A stretch of DNA of 54,574 bases from CALXVA01 sp964587175 (GCA_964587175.1 CAZPKK010000004.1:1-54574), one strand, 5' to 3'. Shown: positions 8,015-17,024, numbered from the stretch's first letter. Numbers and translations: made by a program. Notes: generated by a model not told the origin, from the sequence alone.

Positions 8015-8570
8015 TCTCAACCTCATCTACATTATCATCGTCTTTTTTCATATGTATATCCTGAGCCCCAGTATTTTTTTGTTTTACGTTTTCTTCTTGT
8101 TCAGGTTTGTTTTTACGCTTACTATTTGCCTCTTGTGTCTTTGGCGTTTCATCTTGTGTAGCATTATTCATAGTGTCTTCTTGAATTTCATTTTCTGCCA
8201 CTTGAACATCACCATCTTGACTATCTGTTTTTTCTTCAGATTTATTTCTCTTTTCTAAAGAACCTTCTAGTTTTCTTGCTTCATTTTTTATTGTTATAAT
8301 TGGAATGTTAGCATATAAAGCTGGTGCTCCTATAGAGCCATCTTCACTTTCCTTATTCGTTAATCTTACATCTATTGCTTTTTCATCTATATCTATATAT
8401 TTTTTAATAACTTCTAATATTTCCTGTTTCATCATTTCTAAAAAGTCTGCTGAAATATTTGCTCTATCTTGAGCTAATACTAAGTGTAATCTTTCTTTCG
8501 CTGTACTTTTAGATTCTTCTTTTTCGCTTTTTCTAAATTTTTTAAAAAAATGTACTATGTTCTCAAACAT
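7995..8570 (-). CDS. minE: cell division topological specificity factor MinE with long acidic tail
   Basis: 191 residues. Residues 1-90 match MinE: an amphipathic N-terminal membrane-targeting helix (MFENIVHFFKKF), then KERLHLVLAQDRANISADFLE and MMKQEILEVIKKYIDID, the MinD-contact and dimerisation region. MinE is normally about 85-90 residues; here about 100 further residues form a Glu/Lys/Asn/Gln-rich low-complexity tail, likely disordered. MinE drives MinD ATPase cycling and pole-to-pole patterning. A GGAGG site precedes the ATG. It lies between minD and rodA, and the tail DNA overlaps the rodA start. The tail has no recognisable domain. Confidence 0.88.
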   Translation of the reverse strand: MFENIVHFFKKFRKSEKEESKSTAKERLHLVLAQDRANISADFLEMMKQEILEVIKKYIDIDEKAIDVRLTNKESEDGSIGAPALYANIPIITIKNEARKLEGSLEKRNKSEEKTDSQDGDVQVAENEIQEDTMNNATQDETPKTQEANSKRKNKPEQEENVKQKNTGAQDIHMKKDDDNVDEVENEEEDS

Positions 8571-8588
8571 GTTTTACCTCCAATAGTA

Positions 8589-9389
8589 TTAATGTTTACT
8601 TTTTGCGAAAAAACCTTTCATTTTACTAAAAAGACCTTCTTTCCTTCCAGGAACTGTTACATCAACATTTTCTCCTAATATTCTTCTTGCTATTTCTATA
8701 TATGCTTTCCCCGAAGGAGCCTTCTCCTTTGTAACAACAGGTTCCCCTTTGTTAGTTTGAGTTATTATATATTCATCATCTGGTACTACACCAATTAAAT
8801 CAATAGATAATAAATCAACAATATCCTCAACATCCATCATTTCACCCTTTTTTATCATTGCTGGTCTAATTCTGTTTATTACCAACTCCGGATTTTTTAT
8901 ATCAGATGCTTCAAGTAATCCTATTATTCTATCCGCATCTCTAATTGCAGATATTTCTGCTGTAGTTACTACTATTGCCCTATTAGCTCCAGCAATTGCA
9001 TTTTTAAATCCTTGTTCGATTCCCGCAGGACAGTCTATTAATATATAATCAAATTCGTCTTTTAGTTTTCCTATAAGTTCTTTCATTTGTTCTTCATTTA
9101 CTGCACTTTTATCTCTTGTTTGGGCTGCTGGTAATAAGAAAAGCTCATTAAATCTTTTGTCTTTAATAAGGGCTTGTCTTAATTTGCATTTTTCTTCTAC
9201 AACATCTACTATGTCATAAACAATTCTGTTTTCTAAGCCCATTACAACATCTAAGTTTCTTAAACCAATATCTGTATCTACTAATGCAACTTTTTTGCCT
9301 CTTAAAGCTAAAGCCGCACCTAGATTAGCAGTTGTAGTTGTTTTCCCTACTCCACCTTTTCCAGATGTTATAACTATAACCTCTCCCAT
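8589..9389 (-). CDS. minD: septum site-determining ATPase MinD
   Basis: 266 residues from ATG 9389, chosen because AGGAGG lies five bases upstream and it gives the canonical N-terminus MGEVIVITSGKGGVGKTTTT. The deviant Walker A is at residues 8-18. DTDIGLRNLD (switch I), ILIDCPAG (Walker B) and the C-terminal amphipathic membrane-targeting sequence GLFSKMKGFFAKSK are all present. MinD dimers bind the membrane and recruit MinC and MinE to place the division site. minC, which usually precedes minD in Firmicutes, is missing from this locus; a broken surface-protein gene is upstream instead. Confidence 0.95.
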   Translation of the reverse strand: MGEVIVITSGKGGVGKTTTTANLGAALALRGKKVALVDTDIGLRNLDVVMGLENRIVYDIVDVVEEKCKLRQALIKDKRFNELFLLPAAQTRDKSAVNEEQMKELIGKLKDEFDYILIDCPAGIEQGFKNAIAGANRAIVVTTAEISAIRDADRIIGLLEASDIKNPELVINRIRPAMIKKGEMMDVEDIVDLLSIDLIGVVPDDEYIITQTNKGEPVVTKEKAPSGKAYIEIARRILGENVDVTVPGRKEGLFSKMKGFFAKSKH

Positions 9390-9554
9390 ATATTCTCCTC
9401 CTTGTAAATTTAAAGCAACTTTTATAAGTTGTATTTTGCTTTCAATAAAAATGCACAATTTTAAACATTATTATTATATACGGAAAAGGGCAAAAGGTCA
9501 ATGTTTTATGTAAAAAAATCATAATGAAATTCTAAATCCTCTACCTTGATTTCC

Positions 9555-9600
9555 AAAATAGAAGACAGAATTAATCATAATTCTGTCTTCTATTATTTTT
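9555..9600. terminator. 17-bp perfect hairpin with T-run
   Basis: AATAGAAGACAGAATTA (9557-9573) pairs exactly with 9578-9594 around a 4-base loop and is followed by ATTTTTT on the plus side. It separates the surface-protein remnant from minD and probably insulates in either direction. Confidence 0.6.
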
Positions 9601-9607
9601 TATATAT

Positions 9608-9725
9608 ATGAAAATCGAATATTTTTGCTATATAACAAAGTTAGGATACTTTAGGCCGTCCGAGCAAAGCGAGGACATGTATTTCGCCGTTGCTCCAGAA
9701 ACTTGCCGTGCGAAATGCCTTTCTT
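9608..9725. repeat. dispersed intergenic repeat, copy F, with GC-rich hairpins
   Basis: On the reverse strand TTGTTATATAGCAAAAAT then TTCGATTTT matches the hairpin part of copy B. Next to it are two GC-richer hairpins: GTCC...GGAC around GAGCAAAGCGA, and GTATTTCGC pairing with GCGAAATGC. No coding potential. Confidence 0.45.
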
Positions 9726-9745
9726 AATAAATTTTCTAATATAAA

Positions 9746-10689
9746 TTACTTTATATAAAGTGCTGGACGAGATGAATTTTCTACACTTCCTACTGTTATT
9801 ATAGTTGTATACGGACTTTTATTATTTCTATCTGAGGCAGGAGCTTCATCTCCTTCGTAACTACAATCCCCTCCACGCACAATACGCTGAGTTGTACTAT
9901 ATGCTTCTTGAGTATATTCTGAACAATTTCCTGTAAATGCTGTTAATCCTTGTTGGCATGTAGGATTATCTTCATCTCCTGTTATTTCATATCTTCCTAT
10001 ATAAAACCCTCCATATTCTATTATACTATTATATGTTGCCAAATATTCTTCTAACATCCCATCTGCCATTTCTTGTATAGAACTATACCCTAACAAGTTA
10101 TAATAACCCGTATCTATAGTGCTTAGTACATCTAGCTCCCTTAATACAGTAGTACCAGGTGTTCCAATAGAGTAGCTATTTCCATCTCTTAATCTTAAAC
10201 TGCTATATACATTTGTTGTTGTAGTTACTCCATTTAAAGTAGTTTCACTTGATACTTCTGTATACATTGTCGTATAATCATCTACTGGAATCCACACAAA
10301 TTGATTACCTTCACTATCTTCTATCACAATACCATCATCAACATAAACCGCACTATCTGATGCAACACCAAATCCTTCAGGAACTGTTAATATATTATCA
10401 TCTTCATCTACTAATTTTGTATTTGATGTAAAAAAAGTTACTGCCTCTCCACTCTCTGGTTTTACATCTACTACTTTTAGTACTCTTCTTCAGTTAGAAT
10501 AGTATATATGTCATCCGCCTTACTATTATCGGCTTCATAACTTTCTTTTACTGCTATAACTGTTTTTATTAAACTTCTTCTCATTGAATTTGATGTCATG
10601 AATAATGCCATGAGAATAAATAGCATGCTTAGAAGTGCTACTGATACAAATACTGCCATAGAGCCTTTTTCTTTTTCTATTTGCCTCAT
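9746..10689 (-). pseudogene. pilin-like surface protein with SUMF1-type domain, frameshifted
   Basis: The 5' part (10689-10477) has a good AGGAGG site and encodes a short basic N-terminus and one membrane segment (SMAVFVSVALLSMLFILMAL), then DNSKADDIY, stopping at 10477. A frame one base back (equivalently two forward), open upstream to about 10487, continues as VLKVVDVKPESGEAVTFF, LTVPEGFGVASD, then NQFVWIPVDDY, GFYIGRYEITG and RIVRGGD...SRPALYIK, the pattern of formylglycine-generating-enzyme/SUMF1-like folds used in surface proteins. Together they would give about 310 residues. The junction (GAAGAAGAGTAC, near 10487-10498) has no CGG. It is either a recent pseudogene or a sequencing error. 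The protein would sit on the cell surface. Confidence 0.6.
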
Positions 10690-10885
10690 TATATTCCTCC
10701 TTAGTTACAGATGTTTACAAAAAAATTATAAAATCTCATTTTATTATATTAATATGATAATTCAAGTTTTTTTCAATGTCAATTACTTATTTTTATTTTT
10801 TCTATAATTAACAAATCTATACAATAATTATCTAATAAATTATCATAGTCGCTGTAAGTATATTAGAGTTTTTTTTTCAAAACCA

Positions 10886-10914
10886 TTGATAACTTCAAAA
10901 AAAATATATATAAT
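10886..10914 (+). promoter_or_regulatory. promoter of the lepB-holB-ricT operon
   Basis: TTGATA (10886-10891), a 17-base spacer and a perfect TATAAT (10909-10914) lie about 60 bases before the signal peptidase gene. Confidence 0.8.
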
Positions 10915-10972
10915 ATTAAAGTAAATTTGATTAAATTTTTATCTTTTTAAACAAAATCAGACTTAGAAAGGA

Positions 10973-11629
10973 ATGAACATCAAAATGAAATTAAGCGAAA
11001 AAACTAAAGATATTATAGAGTGGATAGTATGCATACTAATTGCATTTATACTTGCATTATTAATAAGATACTATATTGGCACACCAACTATTGTTAAACA
11101 ATCATCTATGTATCCTACATTAGAACAAAATCAAAGACTTATCTTAAATAGATGGACTAGAACCACTAATCAAATGCCAGAACGTGGGGATATAATTACC
11201 TTTGAAGCACCAGATAAAGACTATATATTTGCAAATGAATTTGACAGTAGTGATGTAATAGCTAAGTATTCTAATGAACCAACAAATTGGTTTAGCAATT
11301 TCGTTTACCATGTATTAGAAATTGGTAAAGAAAGCTATATAAAAAGAGTAATCGGTCTTCCTGGTGATCATATTCAAATTTATGATGGCAAGGTGTATAT
11401 TAACGGAGAAGAATTTGACGAGCCTTATTTACAAGATGGGGTTACTACTGATATGGGATATTTTGCTTACTCAGATGTAGTTGTACCTGAAAATTGTGTT
11501 TATGTTTTAGGAGATAATAGAGATTATTCAACTGATAGCCGAGCCTTTGGCTGTATTCCTCTAGAAAAAATTGAAGGTGAAGTATGGATAAGATTTTGGC
11601 CTTTAAGTTTGTTTGGCAAAGTTGAATAA
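10973..11629 (+). CDS. lepB: type I signal peptidase
   Basis: About 218 residues. One N-terminal transmembrane helix (17-33), then the catalytic serine in SSMYPTL (about residue 45) and the general-base lysine in YIKRVIGLPGD (about 120), followed by the conserved GDNRDYSTDSR box. The enzyme cleaves signal peptides outside the membrane. The start is uncertain: ATG 10973 is only one base after AGAAAGG, whereas ATG 10985 is 13 bases away; the latter loses only four residues. First gene of a plus-strand unit with holB (20 bases downstream) and ricT. Confidence 0.92.
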   Translation: MNIKMKLSEKTKDIIEWIVCILIAFILALLIRYYIGTPTIVKQSSMYPTLEQNQRLILNRWTRTTNQMPERGDIITFEAPDKDYIFANEFDSSDVIAKYSNEPTNWFSNFVYHVLEIGKESYIKRVIGLPGDHIQIYDGKVYINGEEFDEPYLQDGVTTDMGYFAYSDVVVPENCVYVLGDNRDYSTDSRAFGCIPLEKIEGEVWIRFWPLSLFGKVE

Positions 11630-11649
11630 TTTATTTTAGGAGTGAGACT

Positions 11650-12564
11650 TTGAATTTTAGTAATATAATTGGAAATGATAGTATAAAACAATTATTAAAT
11701 AGCTCAATCAAATCTAATAGTTTTGTACATAGCTACATGTTTGTTGGGCCTAATGGAATTGGCAAAAAACTTTTTGCTCAAGAATTTGCAAAAATGATTT
11801 TATGTATTGGTGATAATAAAGCATGCGGATATTGTTCTTCATGTGTAAAATTTGATAGTTGTAATCACCCAGATTTTTCAATACTTGATTCAGAAGATGG
11901 AAAAAGTATTAAAATAGGTCAAATAAGAACGATACAGGAAAAAATCTCTGAAAAGCCAATTGTTTCTACAAAAAAGATTTATATTATAGATAATAGTGAC
12001 TTAATGACATCTGAAGCTCAAAACTGCCTACTAAAAACCTTGGAAGAACCACCAGAATATGCTATTATTATTCTAATTCTCTCAAATGAAAGTATGCTTC
12101 TTAATACTGTAAAATCAAGATGTACAAAAATTAACTTTAATGAATTATCTAAAGAAGAATTATTACAATATGCAAGAAATCATAATATAAAAATCAATAA
12201 CAATTTGCTAAGCACATGCAATGGTAGTATCTCTAAGTTGATTAGTTTGAAAGATGAGATAGAGCTTTATAAATCTATAGATAACATTATAGAAGATTTC
12301 TCTTCTAAGGATATAATCGATATCTGGAACGAGGCTGATTTACTTTATAAATCTAAAGATAATATATTAAATTTACTTGATTATTTTAATATTGTATTTA
12401 TTAATAAATTACGTTCTACTAATGATATGAAATATATAAATTCTGTTAAAATAGTAGAATTAACAAAAAAAAGACTATCTTCAAATGCAAATTATGATAT
12501 GTGCATTGATAATCTTTTATTAAAAATATGGGAGGAATTTCATGAAGATTATAGTAGGTGTTAG
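11650..12564 (+). CDS. holB: DNA polymerase III delta' subunit
   Basis: 304 residues, a clamp-loader AAA+ subunit. Walker A-like GPNGIGKK near residue 33, a four-cysteine zinc module (C-G-Y-C-S-S-C and a fourth Cys, about 52-70), KIYIIDNSDLMT (Walker B region), and the SRC sensor motif in VKSRCTKINF. The start is TTG at 11650, supported by AGGAGTGAG just upstream. The 3' end overlaps ricT by 23 bases, implying translational coupling; holB-ricT adjacency is common in Firmicutes. The C-terminal third is divergent but helical as expected. Confidence 0.9.
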   Translation: MNFSNIIGNDSIKQLLNSSIKSNSFVHSYMFVGPNGIGKKLFAQEFAKMILCIGDNKACGYCSSCVKFDSCNHPDFSILDSEDGKSIKIGQIRTIQEKISEKPIVSTKKIYIIDNSDLMTSEAQNCLLKTLEEPPEYAIIILILSNESMLLNTVKSRCTKINFNELSKEELLQYARNHNIKINNNLLSTCNGSISKLISLKDEIELYKSIDNIIEDFSSKDIIDIWNEADLLYKSKDNILNLLDYFNIVFINKLRSTNDMKYINSVKIVELTKKRLSSNANYDMCIDNLLLKIWEEFHEDYSRC

Positions 12565-13465
12565 ATTTAAAAAACCAGGTAAGGTATATTTCTTTGATCC
12601 TGGTAATTTACATGTAGATATAAAAACAAAAGTAATTGTTGAAACCTCTTTAGGTGAAGAACTTGGTGAAGTTGTAGCCAAAAAGAAACTTCTACCAGAC
12701 GCTGACTTTGCTACGCCATTAAAAAAAATTATTCGTATAGCAAATTATAAAGATATAAAACATTATAATGAAAATAAGAAAAAAGAAGAAGAAGCTTTTA
12801 AAATTTGTGAGGAAAAAATTAAGAAATTAAAGTTGGACATGCATTTGACTGATGTAGAGTATAGTTTTGATAATAGTAAATTATTGTTTTATTTTACTGC
12901 TGATGGAAGAATTGATTTTAGAGAATTAGTAAAAGAATTAGCTAGTATTTTCAAAACTAGAATAGAGCTAAGACAAATTGGCGTTAGAGATGAAGTAAGA
13001 CGTATTGGCGGAAACGGTATATGTGGAAGAGAACTTTGTTGTTGCTCTTTTCTAAATAACTTTGAAGCAGTTTCAATAAAAATGGCAAAAGAACAAAATA
13101 TGTCTTTAAATCCATCAAAAATATCTGGAAATTGTGGAAGGCTTATGTGTTGCTTAAGATATGAACAGAATGTTTATGAAGATAAATTATCTCATTTGCC
13201 AAAAATAGGAGCAATAGTAAAAACAGAAGATGGCGAAGGAACTGTTGACTCGATTGAAACTCTAAAAGAAATTGTAAAAGTAAAATTTAAAGATGATAAT
13301 GATGAAATTTACTTTAAAAAATATAATGCACATGATTTAGAAATCATAAAAGATGCTTCAAGTGAAATAGTAAACGAGGAAGAAAAAGAAAATATGGTAG
13401 AACTTCAAAAGCTTGAAGAACTAGAAAAACAAGATCAAGAAACCGAAAATGATGATATTTTTTAA
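12542..13465 (+). CDS. ricT: PSP1-domain protein RicT (YaaT)
   Basis: 307 residues with the PSP1 fold: VRFKKPGKVYFFDPG at the N-terminus and RIDFRELVKELASIF. Two cysteine clusters, CGRELCCC near residue 160 and NCGRLMCC near 198, are the Fe-S ligands known for the RicA-RicF-RicT complex. In Bacillus this complex supports RNase Y-dependent mRNA maturation and sporulation phosphorelay function. A Glu/Lys-rich C-terminal tail (about 270-307) is probably disordered. No ricA or ricF is in the window. Confidence 0.9.
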   Translation: MKIIVGVRFKKPGKVYFFDPGNLHVDIKTKVIVETSLGEELGEVVAKKKLLPDADFATPLKKIIRIANYKDIKHYNENKKKEEEAFKICEEKIKKLKLDMHLTDVEYSFDNSKLLFYFTADGRIDFRELVKELASIFKTRIELRQIGVRDEVRRIGGNGICGRELCCCSFLNNFEAVSIKMAKEQNMSLNPSKISGNCGRLMCCLRYEQNVYEDKLSHLPKIGAIVKTEDGEGTVDSIETLKEIVKVKFKDDNDEIYFKKYNAHDLEIIKDASSEIVNEEEKENMVELQKLEELEKQDQETENDDIF

Positions 13466-13545
13466 TAAAAATATTGAACAGATGATATTTTTCCAGAGTC
13501 CTTATCATAAATTAATAATATCTTAAATTTTTATTAATTTTTTTG

Positions 13546-13574
13546 TTGCAATTCTTAATATACTATTGTATAAT
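13546..13574 (+). promoter_or_regulatory. promoter of the DUF4190-like gene
   Basis: TTGCAA (13546-13551), 17 bases, TATAAT (13569-13574), then AGGAGG before the ATG at 13611. Confidence 0.75.
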
Positions 13575-13610
13575 AATTACGTATTTTGTCGAAATAAGGA
13601 GGATGTATTT

Positions 13611-13883
13611 ATGGAAGAAAAGAAATCTAATGGATTAGCAATAGCTTCTTTGGTATTAGGTATTGTTTCTATAGTATTTAGCTTTATTGCTCTTTACTGG
13701 ATAGGAATAATAGTTGGTATCGTTGGTATTGTATTAGGAGTTATGGCAAAAAAGAAAAATCCATCAGGAATGGCTACAGCAGGTTTAGTACTTTCTATCA
13801 TTGGTACAGCTTTATGTGCTTTAGTATTCATAGCATGTGCAGCTTGCTTCTCAGCTATCGGTAGCGCAGCAGCATTATATTAA
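13611..13883 (+). CDS. small two-helix membrane protein, DUF4190-like
   Basis: 90 residues from ATG 13611; AGGAGG lies eight bases upstream, so longer upstream extensions are rejected. A short charged N-terminus (EEKKSNG) leads into two long hydrophobic helices with Gly/Ala-rich repeats (LAIASLVLGIVSIVFSF and TAGLVLSIIGTALCAL) separated by a KKKNPSG loop, the DUF4190 arrangement in which a LGIVSI-type and a LSIIG-type segment form a hairpin. Function is unknown. It is monocistronic with its own promoter and is followed by repeat copy C. Confidence 0.75.
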   Translation: MEEKKSNGLAIASLVLGIVSIVFSFIALYWIGIIVGIVGIVLGVMAKKKNPSGMATAGLVLSIIGTALCALVFIACAACFSAIGSAAALY

Positions 13884-13887
13884 TAAT

Positions 13888-13990
13888 AAAAGCGGGCTTG
13901 ACCTTTGTAATGTTTTCTTTACAAATTGCACAGCCTAAAAAGATTTGACCTTATTGTATAATAGAAATGAAAATTTCCCTATACAATGAG
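13888..13990. repeat. dispersed intergenic repeat, copy C
   Basis: Contains TTACAAATTGCACAGCC and GACCTTATTGTATAATAG, then an imperfect hairpin near 13953-13988 pairing ATTGTATAATAGAAAT with ATTTCCCTATACAAT. Same order of blocks as copies A and B. Confidence 0.5.
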
Positions 13991-14067
13991 AAAAATATTT
14001 TTATTGTAGGGTAAACAAATAAAATTGTTTACCTAATTTTTATTAAATTAAAGAAAGTGTGAGAACT

Positions 14068-14868
14068 ATGTTACCATATATTTCTATTTTCGGTTATGAA
14101 ATTGCGACATATGGATTAGTAATTTTTATTGGTTTTTTTATTGGTGGGAGCATTGCAATTCAGTATTTTAGCAAGTTTTTCGACGTAAGCAAAGAAGATG
14201 TATTTTATTGTATAATATATGCAATGATTGGAGTAGGAATTGGTGGAAAACTTTTATATGTTATAACCAATATCCCTTTTCTAATAGAAAATTATAATGA
14301 TCTAGATTTATATAATACATTTTTACAAATGTTACGTGGCGGTTTTGTATTTTACGGTGGCTTAGCTGGAAGCATATTAGGAATATTTATTTACTCAAAG
14401 CAATTTAAAATACCATTCAATTACCTTATCCTAATCCTTGCTCCTGTTATCCCTCTAGTACATGCAATTGGTAGAATAGGATGTTTATGTGCCGGATGTT
14501 GCTATGGTATGGAATATCATGGTTTTGGAGCCATTACATTTCACAATTCATTAATTGCACCAAATGAAATTCAACTTTTCCCTATTCAAATAGTAGAATC
14601 AATATTTAATCTTATTATATTTATTATATTATTAGTAACTTACAAGAAATTTCTTGGAACTTATAAAACATTAGGATTATATTTGATTTTATATAGTATA
14701 ATTAGGTTTATTCTAGAATTTTTCAGAGGAGATTCAGTGCGTGGAATTTATTTTGGAGTATCAACTTCACAGTGGATTAGCATTTTATTATTTATATTAG
14801 GAATTCTTATTTTTACTAAGCGTATTGAGAAAAAGGACAATTCCGTTTCTTCAGAAGAAACTAGCTAG
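14068..14868 (+). CDS. lgt: prolipoprotein diacylglyceryl transferase
   Basis: 266 residues with about seven transmembrane helices. The Lgt signature HAIGRIGCLCAGCCYG is near residues 131-146 and carries the essential His/Arg; RGGFVFYGGLAG and the C-terminal FRGDSVRG (second conserved arginine region) are also present. Lgt transfers diacylglycerol from phosphatidylglycerol to the lipobox cysteine, the first step of lipoprotein maturation. Start ATG 14068 gives the standard N-terminus; a GTG at 14059 in the same frame is possible. The gene is closed by a strong terminator. Confidence 0.9.
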   Translation: MLPYISIFGYEIATYGLVIFIGFFIGGSIAIQYFSKFFDVSKEDVFYCIIYAMIGVGIGGKLLYVITNIPFLIENYNDLDLYNTFLQMLRGGFVFYGGLAGSILGIFIYSKQFKIPFNYLILILAPVIPLVHAIGRIGCLCAGCCYGMEYHGFGAITFHNSLIAPNEIQLFPIQIVESIFNLIIFIILLVTYKKFLGTYKTLGLYLILYSIIRFILEFFRGDSVRGIYFGVSTSQWISILLFILGILIFTKRIEKKDNSVSSEETS

Positions 14869-14890
14869 AGTACTTTATAAAATATTAATG

Positions 14891-14934
14891 CCCCTTAATT
14901 GTTTAATTTTTTAACAATTGAGGGGTCTTTTTTT
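14891..14934 (+). terminator. Rho-independent terminator of lgt
   Basis: CCCCTTAATTGTT pairs with AACAATTGAGGGG (one G-U) and is followed by TCTTTTTTT. Confidence 0.9.
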
Positions 14935-14962
14935 ATACGCTTCTTTTTTTCTTATTTTTGTA

Positions 14963-16228
14963 TTATTCTAGCTCCTTTTTAATTGCTTCTGCCGCATCTC
15001 TTCCTGCTCTTGCAGCCCATGCAACTGTTGCCTTATCTCCTGCCAAATCTCCTCCTGCATAAATTTTTTGCTTAGATGCTCTGTGATTTTCGTCTACTTG
15101 TATGCATCCCTTTTCGTTTAATTCTATTCCCGCTTCTTTTAATTTTTCTAATAATTCTTTTTCTGAACTTGAGCCTACTGCCATTACAACATAGTCCATA
15201 TCCATCTCATAATTGCTATTTTCTATATTTACTGGAACTTCCCTTGTTTCTCCTTCTTTTTTCACAAGTTCAGTTTTTATACATTCAATTTTCTCTACTT
15301 TTCCAACTCCCAGAATTTTTACAATATTATTTTGGAATAAAAATTCCACTCCCTCTTCTTTTGCATCTGCTATTTCTTTGACTTCTGCTGGCATTTGCTT
15401 TTCTGCTCTTCTATATATAACATATACTTTTTCTGCTCCTAATTTTTTTATTGTTCTTGAGCAGTCCATTGCAACATTGCCTCCACCTATTACAGCTACC
15501 TTTTTTCCTTCATAAGATGGATGATTTCCATGCTCTAACAAGCTATTCCCACCATATACTCCTTCTAGCTCTTCTCCTTCAATATTCATTTTTGAAGGGA
15601 TATTTGCACCAAAGCCAAGAAATATTGCATCATACTCATTCTCAAGTTCTTTTAAATTTAAGTTTTTTCCTAATTCCTTGTTACACTCTACTTTAATTCC
15701 AATACTTAAAATAGACTCAATTGTTTTTTCTAGAACTTTTTTATTTAGCCTAAATTCGGGTATTCCATGTGTAAGTATTCCTCCAAGTTTGCTATATTTT
15801 TCATATATTGTAACCTCAGCCCCACTTCTTGCCAAAAAAGCACTGCAAGTAAGTCCTGCAGGGCCACTACCTACCACTGCAACCTTTTTTCCAGTCAATT
15901 CATCTGTTTTTTCTAACTTTTCATACCACTTATTTTTCAGTGCTTCATCAAAAATATATGCCTCTATTTCTCCTATTTGTACTGGTTCTCCTCTAAAAGC
16001 TCTTACACAGCTTCCTTCGCATTGCTTCATATGTGGACATATTCTTCCACACACACTTCCAAGCACTGTGGTTTTTGACAAAATTCTATATGCTTCTTCT
16101 ATATTCGCTTCTTTCACTTGCTTAATAAATTCTGGTATCTCATTATTTAATGGACATCCCTTGTTTGCACATGGCTTTATTGGACAATTCAGACAATATT
16201 CTGCGTATTTTTGTATATTATCGTTCAT
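14963..16228 (-). CDS. GltD-like NAD(P)H-dependent oxidoreductase (glutamate synthase small-subunit family)
   Basis: 421 residues from ATG 16228 (AAAGGA six bases upstream). N-terminal double cysteine motifs CLNCPIKPC/CPLNNEIPEFI and CGRICPHMKQCEGSC bind 4Fe-4S clusters; VAVVGSGPAGL near residue 125 binds FAD; VAVIGGGNVAMDCSRT near 265 binds NAD(P)H; AGGDLAGDKATVAWA closes the FAD fold. This is the GltD/PreT/NfnB-type electron-transfer module. No large glutamate synthase subunit lies beside it, so it may serve another partner such as a ferredoxin-NADPH reductase or stand alone. At about 420 residues it lacks the PyrK-like subunit seen in Nfn gene pairs. Confidence 0.85.
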   Translation of the reverse strand: MNDNIQKYAEYCLNCPIKPCANKGCPLNNEIPEFIKQVKEANIEEAYRILSKTTVLGSVCGRICPHMKQCEGSCVRAFRGEPVQIGEIEAYIFDEALKNKWYEKLEKTDELTGKKVAVVGSGPAGLTCSAFLARSGAEVTIYEKYSKLGGILTHGIPEFRLNKKVLEKTIESILSIGIKVECNKELGKNLNLKELENEYDAIFLGFGANIPSKMNIEGEELEGVYGGNSLLEHGNHPSYEGKKVAVIGGGNVAMDCSRTIKKLGAEKVYVIYRRAEKQMPAEVKEIADAKEEGVEFLFQNNIVKILGVGKVEKIECIKTELVKKEGETREVPVNIENSNYEMDMDYVVMAVGSSSEKELLEKLKEAGIELNEKGCIQVDENHRASKQKIYAGGDLAGDKATVAWAARAGRDAAEAIKKELE

Positions 16229-16279
16229 AAATTTTCCTTTCTCTTCTATCACTTTATATCACATTACTCTTAATAGCAT

Positions 16280-16328
16280 CACGTAATCACATACATCTAA
16301 GCACTCTTAGAATACATGTGACACGTGG
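16280..16328. repeat. long imperfect hairpin
   Basis: CACGT...CACATACATCTAAG pairs with CTTAGAATACATGTG...CACGTG around a 4-base loop, an imperfect stem of about 22 bp in the gap between the Nudix stop and the GltD-like start. No T-run on either side. Confidence 0.45.
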
Positions 16329-16351
16329 TATATTTTTTTACTATAACCTCT

Positions 16352-16912
16352 TTAATCTTTACACTCATACATAAAGTAGTGAAGTAACCCCACCGTTTCG
16401 TTAGATGTTTTTATTTCTCCATTATCTAACATTTCTTTTATCTCTTTTATATCTATTTCCACTACTTCTATATCTTCTGTTTCATCTAAATTCATTTGCG
16501 TTTTCACTAAATCTTTTGCTAAAAATATTATTGTCTTCTCATTAGAATAACCTATTGCAGGATACACTTCTCTTAATTTTTTAATATAACCTGCTCTATA
16601 TCCTGTTTCTTCTTCTAATTCTCTTTTTGCACCTTGTTCTGGTGTTTCTCCTTCTTCTATCATTCCTGCTGGGAAAGCAAGTACTTTTAACCCCACTGGT
16701 GTGCGTGGCTCTTTTATCATTACAAATTTTCCATCTTCTGTAATTGGCATAACAATTGCAGCATGTCCTGCTAATACATGTTCTCTGTATAATATTTCGT
16801 CTGTTCTTGGATTTTTATAATGTAGTTCTTCTACTACAATTCTTTTTCCTTCATACGCTGTTTTTTTATCTAACAACTCATAATCTATTGGTTCATAATA
16901 TTTGCTACTCAT
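16352..16912 (-). CDS. Nudix hydrolase, ADP-ribose pyrophosphatase type
   Basis: 186 residues. The Nudix box GMIEEGETPEQGAKRELEEETGY at about residues 82-104 is intact, with the catalytic REXXEE core. EHVLAGHAAIVMPITEDGKFVMI and EPRTPVGLKVLAFPAG match the ADP-ribose pyrophosphatase (NudF) subgroup, which hydrolyses ADP-ribose to AMP and ribose 5-phosphate. A GGGAG site precedes the ATG. The gene is on the same strand as the UDG upstream, with a gap of about 110 bases. Confidence 0.88.
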   Translation of the reverse strand: MSSKYYEPIDYELLDKKTAYEGKRIVVEELHYKNPRTDEILYREHVLAGHAAIVMPITEDGKFVMIKEPRTPVGLKVLAFPAGMIEEGETPEQGAKRELEEETGYRAGYIKKLREVYPAIGYSNEKTIIFLAKDLVKTQMNLDETEDIEVVEIDIKEIKEMLDNGEIKTSNETVGLLHYFMYECKD

Positions 16913-17024
16913 AAATTACTACTCCCTTATCATTATAATTAGTGCCAATATTGTCCTTTAAATTGTGGTAATTCCTATGTTCTTATAATATTTTATTACC
17001 TCAAATCCATTTAATGTAATATAA

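Noticed and set aside
9746..9890. DGR variable region at the end of the broken surface protein
   Set aside because: The fold resembles DGR targets, but the variable-looking codons often end in A (GAA, ATA, GTA), which does not fit AAY-derived mutagenesis.
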